A stretch of 64,000 nt of DNA. Source: Geobacter sp. GTDB taxonomy: Bacteria; Desulfobacterota; Desulfuromonadia; Geobacterales; Geobacteraceae. Position 1 is the first letter of the stretch, and each line of letters starts with the position of its first letter. Below, in pieces: positions 34,133-42,213 of this stretch. The notes below the pieces were generated by a model. It was not told where the DNA came from. It ran no database searches and worked only from the letters and a program-made list of their open reading frames with translations. The DNA is taken from the NCBI GenBank assembly GCA_003490025.1, contig DNJC01000016.1:1-64000 (forward strand). The letters are read 5' to 3'. A program made the translations under genes and the position numbers.

Positions 34133-36936
34133 TTATCACGTTCCCGTGTCTGCCTTCTCAAGAAGGCCACTGGGGGAGCCCAAGTCTGGGGATGGCGCCT
34201 TTTTTGGGTGACTAAAGTCAAGTCTGAGGTTTTGAAAACATTGACGTTGTGGGTGTTGGGTGTTGTCAGCACATATTGGGCACGGGTAGCTTCGAGAAAG
34301 GCGCCTACCTTGTCGATGTTGAACACATCGAGATGGGCGAAGGGCTCGTCGATGAACACGAAACCTCCAGAACGCCCTTCGTCCATCAATAGGCCGATGA
34401 GGAGAATCAAGGACTTCATTACCTGCTGCCCTCCGGACGCCTCGCCGTCGTTGAGGCCGATCATCCCCTTTTGGTCGAAGTTGAACTTTACGTTGAGTCC
34501 GGCCTGGGCAAGCGTCAAGTCCTCGTTGACCAGATGCGGGGGCTCGACCTCGATGCCGATACCCGCCATCTGGCCGAGCCCACGTACGTTATGACTGTAG
34601 CGCCGCACGGTTGCCCTCAGCACATTGATGTAGCTTTCGCGTGCATCTTCGGTTGCGGTGACGTGCCGGTGATGATGGATGCGCCGCACCTTGATGGTCT
34701 CCTCCATGTGCATATGGTCCCCCTGGAGCTTTTCCTTGACCATCTCCACCTGCTCGTCGGTCACCCAGCTCCCCTCGGCGAGCCGATCCTTCAAGCGTTT
34801 CAGGTCGCGTTTCACAGCTTCAGAGGATTCGTACTGCTCGCGCAAATCGGAAATCGCCTGCCTGGCGTACCATCTTGCGGGCATCGGCCGGCGCCGGATT
34901 CGGTATTCGAGGATCCGCTCAATCTCCAGCTTTTTCTGATTACGGTAATCGGCGAACTCCTGGCGCAGTTCAGACCCTTCCCTCTTGATATCACTCTCAA
35001 GGCCGCTTTGTTCCTTCTCGAAATCATGCCGCTGCTCAGTCGCCTCTTTGAGCTTTTGGCTACACTCGGCGAGAATGTCGCCGGCTTCCTGTGCCTGCCC
35101 CTTAAGATCGGTGAAATCCCGGTCGGCCCGTGCGAATTCCGCCGAACGTGCCGCAAGCTGTCGAGCGGCATCCACTCCCGCAAGAAGAGACTGTATTTCA
35201 TCGATCCGCGGGCCTAACTTCCCGTTGTCCAGGCTTAGCTCTTTTTCCCTCTTTTGCAAAACATCCAGTTCTCCCTCGGTCTCTATGATCGCATTCTTCC
35301 GAGCAGCCTCACCGAATTGGTACTTGCCCGCCTCAACGCCTATGAAGCGTCCGCCACGGTGTTCGCGATGATACCCCTCACGGGTGACCCACGAGACGTT
35401 GCCGGGAAGAGAACTCCCTTCCGTTACCGACTCCACTCGACGGATACGGTTCAGCAGTTCGGCCAGCCATTCAGGCGGATGTTCGCGAAAAGTCGCCACC
35501 TCCAAAAGCGATCCTGCCGCAATGGCTGGGAGAGGGTTCCGATCGGCTACCACGAAATTACGGTAGCGCCGCTCCTCACCGAGCTCCCAAGCCCGTCGCC
35601 GATCAGCCGGATTGGTTAAAAGGACAATATGGGCATAGGGGCCGAGCACCCCTTCCAGCGCTCGTTGCCAGCCGGCATCGGTCACCTCGACAATATCCGT
35701 CAATAGGGCGTGGGATATTTCCTTTTGTTCCAGTTGACTGCGAAAATCCTGCACGTATCCCGGCTCGAATTTTTCGCCCGCCTTGAGCCCTGTGATGCGT
35801 GCTCGCAGGTCACGCACCTGCTGGCGCACTGTCTTAAGCTCATGATCGTTGGCGGCCAGTTTCTCCATCGCCAAGCGCTGCTCGGACGCCAGCGCCGGCG
35901 CATCGAAGCCCGCCTCCTGCTGCCTGCATAATTCTTCAAGGGAACTTTTCTCCTTGAGTATCCTCTCGGCGTCGCGGGCTGCATCCCGATGGAAAGTAAA
36001 ACGGTCTCTGGCAACTTCCTCGGCGGCCTCGAACTGCTCTTCCTTGCCCCGGGCTGCCTGGATCTCTTGAGCGAGCTTTCCGCTTTTTAACTGCTTATCA
36101 TCAAAATTTTGCTGACGCAGCTTGAGCTCGGAGCGTTTTTTATGCAAATGGGTGCGGCTTGAGGAAATCCGTTCCAGGAGGTCGGCCAACTCGGTGCGAG
36201 GCAGCGTTTCCAGAGAAAGCGTCTCCAATTCCTTGTTGATGCTGCGCCACTCGCGAAACGAATTGACGTTGGACTGAGCCTCGGACAAACGCACTCCAAG
36301 ACGGGCCAGTTCTTCCTCGAGCTTTTCCAGCTCGCGACCGATTTCTAGCTGCTCGTTTTTGGCCTGCTGGTAGTTGTCGAGGACCTCCTGGTCGCCAAAG
36401 ACACTGAAGACCAGTTCCAGAAGCTGACGTGGAGTGTACTCGCACAGTTTGTCGGTGTCTCCCTGCTCCAGCGCCAAAACATGACGGATCGCATGGGTGA
36501 GGCCGGCCTGCTCGAGGCGCTGGCGATAATCGCGCACCCCGAGCCACCTCCCCTGCTCCTCCAGCTTTTCGATCGCCACGTCGCCTTCGGCCAGTAAGTA
36601 CTGGCGTTGCCAGTCCCCCCCCTTCTTGCGAATCTGGCAGGCCAAAGTCACCTTCTCGGTCATGAACGGGAAAAAGGGGCGAAATCCTGATTCCGACCTC
36701 TTATTGTCGACGACGGCCCGCAGCCAGCAAAAGGGTTTGTCGTTTCGACGAACATAACGTTTATAATCGCGCCCTGAGGTGCAATCGATACAGAGCAGGG
36801 TACGCAGAGCATCAAGAAGGGTGGTCTTTCCCGAACCGTTGGGACCTACTATAGTGATCACGTTGGCATCCATCGGCAGGGAGAAACGTTCCCAGTAATC
36901 CCAGTGTACGACCTCGACCTTGAGGAGTCTAAACAT
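34129..36936 (-). CDS. jetC: Wadjet SMC-like ATPase JetC
   Basis: 935 residues with SMC/MukB architecture. Walker A (GPNGSGKT) is at 31-38, long coiled coils surround a central hinge-like globular part (about 380-560), and the C-terminal head carries the signature ASGGQQ near 834 and Walker B GFVFIDEPFAHLD near 858-867. It would form the loop-extruding motor with JetA and JetB. The start chosen has GAGGAGG about 9 bases upstream and overlaps jetB by 8 bases; an ATG 24 bases further upstream is less likely. It is shorter than the 1100-residue JetC of the best-studied type I systems. Confidence 0.9.
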   Translation of the reverse strand: MFRLLKVEVVHWDYWERFSLPMDANVITIVGPNGSGKTTLLDALRTLLCIDCTSGRDYKRYVRRNDKPFCWLRAVVDNKRSESGFRPFFPFMTEKVTLACQIRKKGGDWQRQYLLAEGDVAIEKLEEQGRWLGVRDYRQRLEQAGLTHAIRHVLALEQGDTDKLCEYTPRQLLELVFSVFGDQEVLDNYQQAKNEQLEIGRELEKLEEELARLGVRLSEAQSNVNSFREWRSINKELETLSLETLPRTELADLLERISSSRTHLHKKRSELKLRQQNFDDKQLKSGKLAQEIQAARGKEEQFEAAEEVARDRFTFHRDAARDAERILKEKSSLEELCRQQEAGFDAPALASEQRLAMEKLAANDHELKTVRQQVRDLRARITGLKAGEKFEPGYVQDFRSQLEQKEISHALLTDIVEVTDAGWQRALEGVLGPYAHIVLLTNPADRRRAWELGEERRYRNFVVADRNPLPAIAAGSLLEVATFREHPPEWLAELLNRIRRVESVTEGSSLPGNVSWVTREGYHREHRGGRFIGVEAGKYQFGEAARKNAIIETEGELDVLQKREKELSLDNGKLGPRIDEIQSLLAGVDAARQLAARSAEFARADRDFTDLKGQAQEAGDILAECSQKLKEATEQRHDFEKEQSGLESDIKREGSELRQEFADYRNQKKLEIERILEYRIRRRPMPARWYARQAISDLREQYESSEAVKRDLKRLKDRLAEGSWVTDEQVEMVKEKLQGDHMHMEETIKVRRIHHHRHVTATEDARESYINVLRATVRRYSHNVRGLGQMAGIGIEVEPPHLVNEDLTLAQAGLNVKFNFDQKGMIGLNDGEASGGQQVMKSLILLIGLLMDEGRSGGFVFIDEPFAHLDVFNIDKVGAFLEATRAQYVLTTPNTHNVNVFKTSDLTLVTQKRRHPQTWAPPVAFLRRQTRERDK

Positions 36937-37618
36937 CGCCCGGTTCCTCCTCTTCCTCATCCTGATGGATCTTAGGAATAATCTCGCTCAGGTGGCTACC
37001 CAACAGGTCGGAAAGTGCGCCGTCGAGTATGCGATCTGCAAGTTGGTTGTAGTCGAGCACCAGGTCAAGCAACGGCCCCTCGTAAATCTCCTCCTGGCGC
37101 TGGATGATAAACCCGAGCCGGGCCAGTGTTCCCAGATTCATCTTGATTTTGGTCGCCTTACCGAGCTTATCTCCGAAATCGGTGATCAGAGCATTGCGGC
37201 TGATGGGAGCGGAGACGCTGCGCCCCGTTGCCAGGGGCTTTTCATCGGCGAACATTTCCGACTGTTCCTGGGCAACCCCCAACTCCTTGCGTTCAATCTG
37301 GCGCTGCCGTTTGGGCAGGATAATCAGGGCCCAGAGCACCATCAACAGTGCAATGGCACCCCGATCCATATTCATGGTGTTGGACAGCCACTCCTCCTGT
37401 TCGCCAAGCACCGACTGCTCCATATCGCGATCTAGCGCCAGGGTTACATGCGCTGCATAGGGGTTATCGAGAAACTTCAGCCCGCAGGAATGCAGGCGGC
37501 GGTCCAGATCCTGCCGAAACAGCTCATCGGTCAGGGCCTGGCGAACCAGTTTGTCCTGCCGCGGCAAATGCTGGTGGGCAAGCAATCTAGCGACCAGTGT
37601 ACGAACCTCTTTATCCAT
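36929..37618 (-). CDS. jetB: Wadjet subunit JetB (MukE/KITE-like)
   Basis: 229 residues. The N-terminal helical part is followed by a winged-helix-like segment (KIKMNLGTLARLGFIIQRQEE) and an acidic C-terminal tail (DEEEEEPGDV). This size, position and pattern fit the DUF4194-type KITE partner of an SMC motor. It abuts the jetA stop codon with no spacer and overlaps jetC, so the subunits are made from coupled reading frames. The assignment relies on gene order more than on strong motifs. Confidence 0.75.
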   Translation of the reverse strand: MDKEVRTLVARLLAHQHLPRQDKLVRQALTDELFRQDLDRRLHSCGLKFLDNPYAAHVTLALDRDMEQSVLGEQEEWLSNTMNMDRGAIALLMVLWALIILPKRQRQIERKELGVAQEQSEMFADEKPLATGRSVSAPISRNALITDFGDKLGKATKIKMNLGTLARLGFIIQRQEEIYEGPLLDLVLDYNQLADRILDGALSDLLGSHLSEIIPKIHQDEEEEEPGDV

Positions 37619-38887
37619 CTATGGCTCCGTTTTCTTCCCTTTTCTCTCCATGGCACCGGCACTCATGGATTCAATTTCAAACTGTCCGACCAGGATACTT
37701 TTCCCTGTGAGTCTCATCGCCAGCGGCAGTCGGGCCAGATCGGCGACTACACCGTCCAGCGCGCTCGATTCCGGATCGCCAAGCAGAGCTGCCAACGACA
37801 TGCGATAGGAACTAGTGCCAAAATCCTCTGCAGGAATGGCGACCTCCAACGGTACATCCATTTCAATTTTGCCCAAATCGCTAAGAAAATTTGTCAACCG
37901 AGTCAAGTCTTCCTCAGTCACGGGCATAGCCTCTGCTGGCGGAGCCTCCTGAGAAGGCGGCAGAGAGTTGTCCTCGGCCTCGGCGCGTATGCGGTCAACC
38001 AGTTCGAATTCAGCAACGTCGAGCGCGATATCGCCGAGCAAACTGCCAAGTTGCATCGTGAAGGACATCCCGTCGTTCAGAAGGGAGCAGAGCTTGTTCA
38101 TATCAAGCTCACGCAGCCAGCGGTGAATATCCGAGGTGGACAGGCCACTTTGCCCCAGATGCACCTTCTGTCGCTCAAGCTGATTGAGGGTGCGTTGAAA
38201 TACCGAGCTCATGCGCAGCATGCGGCTCTGCACCTGGCCAATCTTTTGGGCTACCCGGTGAGTTGCCTGGTCCAAATCGGGATCGGCCGCAATCACCTTC
38301 ATGATCTCCGTCCCCTTTTCCACCCAATTGAGAACGGAGGACAACTTCTTTTCGCTGCGCCTAATGCGAAGTTCCGAGCCGGACAGCACCGCACGGCCGA
38401 ACTCGTCTTCCAGTTCATTGAGCCGGGAAAGCAGATGTTGCAGGTCTTCGTTGGCCACCTTGCCAAGTACCTGCCCCGCGGCGAGTTGTGAGGTGATGTA
38501 GCCGATTTCGCCGCCCTCCTCCTCAGAAAACCTGAGCAGGACCGAAAGTGCCGAAAGCGCCATCCGGCCATGGGGGCTTACCTGATAAAGTGAGGATTCC
38601 GGGTCCCAGACGAGAATGCCGGTATCCCTCAGGCGATGAAGAACCGTCTGAAGCTTGGTTTCGTCAAGGTATGCGAAATGGGCCCGCAGTTCTTGTGGGC
38701 TCCAAAGCGGCTGTTCCCCGCGGTGGGCAATTTCTCGCAGGACCAGCAAGCGTATGACGACATCATCATCCTCGCCGCGGAAAAGTGCGATGAACGCTCC
38801 CAAGGCGTCGCGCGCCCGCAAAAGAGGGAAAAGCGCGGGCAAGTCTTCCGGCTCGATCCCCGGACGGAAATATTTTTCAGTTAGCAT
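37619..38887 (-). CDS. jetA: Wadjet kleisin-like subunit JetA
   Basis: 422 residues, mostly helical. The N-terminal half has a winged-helix pattern (ELRAHFAYLDETKLQTVLHRLRDTGILVW), and the middle has long amphipathic helices (LQHLLSRLNELEDEFGRAV; VQSRMLRMSSVFQRTLNQLERQK), as in MukF-type kleisins. In Wadjet, JetA bridges the heads of JetC. It directly follows the HNH gene with no spacer and precedes jetB, giving the canonical jetA-B-C-D order. No enzymatic motif is seen. Confidence 0.78.
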   Translation of the reverse strand: MLTEKYFRPGIEPEDLPALFPLLRARDALGAFIALFRGEDDDVVIRLLVLREIAHRGEQPLWSPQELRAHFAYLDETKLQTVLHRLRDTGILVWDPESSLYQVSPHGRMALSALSVLLRFSEEEGGEIGYITSQLAAGQVLGKVANEDLQHLLSRLNELEDEFGRAVLSGSELRIRRSEKKLSSVLNWVEKGTEIMKVIAADPDLDQATHRVAQKIGQVQSRMLRMSSVFQRTLNQLERQKVHLGQSGLSTSDIHRWLRELDMNKLCSLLNDGMSFTMQLGSLLGDIALDVAEFELVDRIRAEAEDNSLPPSQEAPPAEAMPVTEEDLTRLTNFLSDLGKIEMDVPLEVAIPAEDFGTSSYRMSLAALLGDPESSALDGVVADLARLPLAMRLTGKSILVGQFEIESMSAGAMERKGKKTEP

Positions 38888-39661
38888 CTATAAGCCTCTA
38901 ACCCTGGCAACCTGAAACACTTTGTCACGATGCCAGGCGAGATATGGTTTATGCCTCGGAGCCAACCAGCGAAGGGAAAGGCCGTCATGTAATTGCAGAG
39001 TAGTGCGATGCTGTGGAGTGAGTTTCGGTGAGTAGATTAGCCGTCCGGCGTCGTCGAAGGTGATCAGTCCACGATCGAACAAGGCGTCAAGGTTAGCAGA
39101 TAGCAAGAAACCGTTGAATACATCGAGACGTTCATCATCGCTTTCGCAGTCCGCCCAAGGTTTTGCATGGCTTGCTCTCAACACTGCGGGCAAGCTAATA
39201 CCATTAACAGCACAAGCTCCGGCCCAATAGTCCATGAGCGCCTCGCGAAAGGTATCCTGGCCGACGCGCTGCTTTACCAATCGTTCTATCTCGGTACCGT
39301 TGGAAAGTGTTCTTTCCAGTGTCTCTTTGACGCGTTCAGCATAGGTATGCGCAGCTTGGTTAGGAAGTGACTGGGCTAGCTCTGCTGTCCGGTGTAGGAA
39401 AAGGGCGAGTTGATGAATATCCGAGACTATGATTCCGCCATTATCCAGGCTTGATATGAGAAGCGAACGGATCAGTTCTTGTTTGATGAGTTCCGAAGAA
39501 ACCTCGAAAAACAGATTACCCAAATTGGAAGAATTTACAGTTACCAGAGCTTGGTGGCGGGCAGAAGCGAATACAACAGCAGTGTCATGGCTCTCGATGA
39601 TATTTTCCCAGCCGTTTTCCCGGCCAACTTTTTCGATTAGAGCACGTTCAAGGGTGTTCAT
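38888..39661 (-). CDS. HNH endonuclease-like protein (HNH_2)
   Basis: 257 residues. The C-terminal half matches the HNH_2 pattern: VGQDTFREALMDYWAGACAVNG, then ASHAKPW with His165, then DVFNGFLLSANLDALFDRGLI with Asn183 and Asn190. The N-terminal 120 residues are a separate helical domain without known motif. Such proteins often act as nucleases in restriction or other defence loci. It is encoded between the RNA ligase and jetA in the same operon, with gaps of 16 and 0 bp. Whether it belongs to the Wadjet part, the ligase-PIN part or stands alone is not clear. Confidence 0.8.
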   Translation of the reverse strand: MNTLERALIEKVGRENGWENIIESHDTAVVFASARHQALVTVNSSNLGNLFFEVSSELIKQELIRSLLISSLDNGGIIVSDIHQLALFLHRTAELAQSLPNQAAHTYAERVKETLERTLSNGTEIERLVKQRVGQDTFREALMDYWAGACAVNGISLPAVLRASHAKPWADCESDDERLDVFNGFLLSANLDALFDRGLITFDDAGRLIYSPKLTPQHRTTLQLHDGLSLRWLAPRHKPYLAWHRDKVFQVARVRGL

Positions 39662-39677
39662 ATAGAAATTTACCCCA

Positions 39678-40370
39678 TTATTTTGAAGGATAATTCCAGT
39701 CTACCCGGTTCCACTCAATTTTACGGCTACGCCAATGTTCATCGATAGACTGGGTAAAGTCGGGCCTCACCAGCTTTGCCCGCTCATCCAACCAGTCTCC
39801 GGATTCACGGCGCACCACCACTCCTTCCATGGGACCGATACGAAAAGCGCTGGTATGCGATTGCAGCAACTTTTTGAGCGATGCCACGGTGGCCTTCCCC
39901 TTGAAGACTTCTGGTACTACCTTAAGATCGAGTCGCTTTGCTAATTCATTGCGACGGGCGGAACTCCAGAAACGTTTGGACTGCCGATCATAGACATCAA
40001 ATACTATAAAAAAGTCAGCAAGGCGATCATATGCCAAGGAATGACGCGCCGCACACCACTCCCCAAATAGTATTAATTTATCTCCAAGTGACTCAAATAA
40101 CGATTCTTCGCGGTTCTTCAGCCAGCTAGAAAGCTCTTTGAACTGCCCGTCGTAAGGTTCAACCAGATACTGGCCACGGTTTTGGGTGCGCAACTTTCCT
40201 TCGTCACTTACTGAAATACCCAGGTTCGCGCCGTCCAGTTTTTCTTCGACTACAACTTCACCAGCTAACAAGCCATTTACTTCCGAGGGGGTCAGCACCT
40301 TGTCGTCGCGAGGTACTCCTTCGCCGAGCCAGATTATATGCGGAGTATGCGGGAATCGGAAGAAGCTCAT
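39678..40370 (-). CDS. Rnl2-like RNA ligase family protein
   Basis: 230 residues with all nucleotidyltransferase motifs: I, EEKLDGANLGI with the adenylated Lys at 44; III, LILFGEWCAARH; IV, MEGVVVRRE; V, RAKLVRPDF. This fits T4 Rnl2-type ligases, which seal nicks in RNA. The start used here overlaps the PIN gene stop by 4 bases (ATGA), like other junctions in the operon. An ATG 24 bases upstream with AAGGA before it is an alternative. RNA ligases beside RNases can repair self-inflicted cuts or phage-nuclease damage, so a role as antidote or repair partner of the PIN protein is a reasonable inference. Confidence 0.85.
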   Translation of the reverse strand: MSFFRFPHTPHIIWLGEGVPRDDKVLTPSEVNGLLAGEVVVEEKLDGANLGISVSDEGKLRTQNRGQYLVEPYDGQFKELSSWLKNREESLFESLGDKLILFGEWCAARHSLAYDRLADFFIVFDVYDRQSKRFWSSARRNELAKRLDLKVVPEVFKGKATVASLKKLLQSHTSAFRIGPMEGVVVRRESGDWLDERAKLVRPDFTQSIDEHWRSRKIEWNRVDWNYPSK

Positions 40371-40897
40371 GCGTGGTGGCTCTTTTCGAGCCATTTATCC
40401 TTGGCCCACTCATCGATAATTTGTTCGACAAATATTCCCGACGCTCTCAGCGCTTCTTCCCAATCATACCAATCCGTATCAGCAGCATTTGCTATTGCAC
40501 ATTCGCCATAGCATTTAATAGCTTCTAAAGCCGCAGCCACCATTTTGCGGTCTGAACGATCATGAACAACAGACGACAAAGGCTCCTCTAAATAACCGCA
40601 ATTTTCATCATCATACACGACCTCTACTTGGTCATAGTTACAAGTGCTCCATTTGTGTATAACTACCTGCCTACCGTAATCATTAAAACCAAGTTTATTG
40701 CAATACTCATCGTGGATTTGACCTTCACCATCTAATACCAATCGAGAGGTGGACGTATCAAACTCATAAAGCCAATCATTGACTATTTTTCTAAGTTCTG
40801 GATCTTCTGGAGTAGCGTCCTTGGCAATTGGAGAATTTGCTTCGATAGCACTTGCAGCAATTAGAACATTGGTATCGATGACGTACCTTTCTTTCAT
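40367..40897 (-). CDS. PIN-like ribonuclease domain protein
   Basis: 176 residues. It begins with YVIDTNVLIAAS (Asp8), the PIN-domain opening, and has later acidic residues at HDEYCNKL (Glu64), RSDRKMVAAALEA (Asp116) and ADTDWYDW (Asp140/142), matching the metal-binding set of PIN nucleases. Such proteins usually cut RNA. There is no separate antitoxin gene; instead it overlaps the upstream ATPase gene by 4 bases and the RNA ligase downstream, suggesting the ATPase controls it and the ligase repairs its products. The region is clearly more AT-rich than most neighbours, a sign of separate origin. Confidence 0.8.
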   Translation of the reverse strand: MKERYVIDTNVLIAASAIEANSPIAKDATPEDPELRKIVNDWLYEFDTSTSRLVLDGEGQIHDEYCNKLGFNDYGRQVVIHKWSTCNYDQVEVVYDDENCGYLEEPLSSVVHDRSDRKMVAAALEAIKCYGECAIANAADTDWYDWEEALRASGIFVEQIIDEWAKDKWLEKSHHA

Positions 40898-42204
40898 TTC
40901 TGACGCTCCAGTTTTTGACGTTCAAACATCAATCGAGCTTGTTCTCTGGTTTCAGCCAATGAATCACCAAAGAAGTTTGGAGGCCAGTTTGCGACAGCGC
41001 CATAATCATTCGCCTCAAGTTCTCGTAATTTTGCTTCATTCCCTTCCCGTTCGACGAAGTACATTGCACAATCACTTTTTAAGACCTGTTGTTTTGCGAA
41101 CAAGGTTTGCATGCGGCGGAACAGGTGCTCAGAGTGAGTCTCAATAATGAACTGCACTCCGCGTTCCTTACTGACAGTGGCGAATAACTCGGCCAGTAAA
41201 GATTCTGCTAGTGGATGCAGATGGCTTTCAGGTTCTTCAACGATAACGATATGCCCCGGAGGTGCGTGCAATGCAGCAACAATCACCGGCAGCACTTGAG
41301 AGACTCCTACCCCCACATCCTTAATATTTGATGTCTCCCCCTGCCGTGTGACCAGCAATTCGTAACGTGTCGAACTACCGAGCTGCTTCACACTCAGGTT
41401 ATCTGCTAAATCCATCCGGTTCAGCCAGGCAGCTGTTTCATCAATCAGGCGGGCTTCAGGGGGGCGGGGCCGACGTTTCTTAGTGGCTAATTTACCGGCA
41501 ACTCCGCTGGCAATTAGCGCGTCAACGGCTTTACTGCCGTCATCGCCGATTGTTGTAGGCATACGCCCGCTCCAGACATAGTCACGTTGAGCGAGTCGTC
41601 GTACCGGCCCCAAATAAATAATGCGACCTAATTCATCGAGTAATTGCGGGCCGACATTATCGATTTGTATGCCGTCCCTCTCAAGGCGGTCCAAGGCAGC
41701 CACCGAGAAGGCAAAGGAGCGTTGTGGACGAAAGTCTTCACTTTGCCCCCGCATCCGGCTCTGGTCGGCGACCCAAAGACGGTAAGCATTTTCCTTGTAA
41801 CGTTTTACGGTGAAACCTTGGCGACCTCGCCCCAAATGCAAATCAGCTAAAACGGCTAATCCATCGCGCCCTTGGCTGTAATGAGCAGAAAAAATAGCTG
41901 AATCAGTGGCCTCGCCCGTTTTGCTCCAGCGGAATTCAATGCCAATTTGATTCCCATAAACACGATGGGTAACCACATCCGTGAATCGGCCAAGCGTTAC
42001 AGAGTCACCTGCTTCGGGGTCTCCGAAATTCAGGTCAAGGCTTGGATCATCTCCTTTCACTGTCTGGCGTATCAGCAATAGGCTTTGAATCAGACTCGAT
42101 TTCCCCGATGAATTGGTACCAAGTAGGAGCGTTACCGGCGCCAAGCGAATAGGGCCAGTGGTTTTCCATATCTTAAAGTTATCTAGCTTCAGATGAATCA
42201 GCAT
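40894..42204 (-). CDS. AAA ATPase with C-terminal DUF3696
   Basis: 436 residues of the OLD-like ABC ATPase group. Walker A GTNSSGKS is at 29-36, the signature region is near SNIKDVGVGVSQVLPVI, and Walker B is HIVIVEEPESHLHP. An H-loop follows in IIETHSEHLF, and a DUF3696 tail (GDSLAETREQARLMFERQKL) ends the protein. There is no fused TOPRIM nuclease as in OLD; the PIN protein encoded next, with a 4-base overlap, could supply the nuclease. ATPases of this kind serve as sensors or switches in many anti-phage systems. Confidence 0.88.
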   Translation of the reverse strand: MLIHLKLDNFKIWKTTGPIRLAPVTLLLGTNSSGKSSLIQSLLLIRQTVKGDDPSLDLNFGDPEAGDSVTLGRFTDVVTHRVYGNQIGIEFRWSKTGEATDSAIFSAHYSQGRDGLAVLADLHLGRGRQGFTVKRYKENAYRLWVADQSRMRGQSEDFRPQRSFAFSVAALDRLERDGIQIDNVGPQLLDELGRIIYLGPVRRLAQRDYVWSGRMPTTIGDDGSKAVDALIASGVAGKLATKKRRPRPPEARLIDETAAWLNRMDLADNLSVKQLGSSTRYELLVTRQGETSNIKDVGVGVSQVLPVIVAALHAPPGHIVIVEEPESHLHPLAESLLAELFATVSKERGVQFIIETHSEHLFRRMQTLFAKQQVLKSDCAMYFVEREGNEAKLRELEANDYGAVANWPPNFFGDSLAETREQARLMFERQKLERQK

Positions 42205-42213
42205 GGCCCCTCC

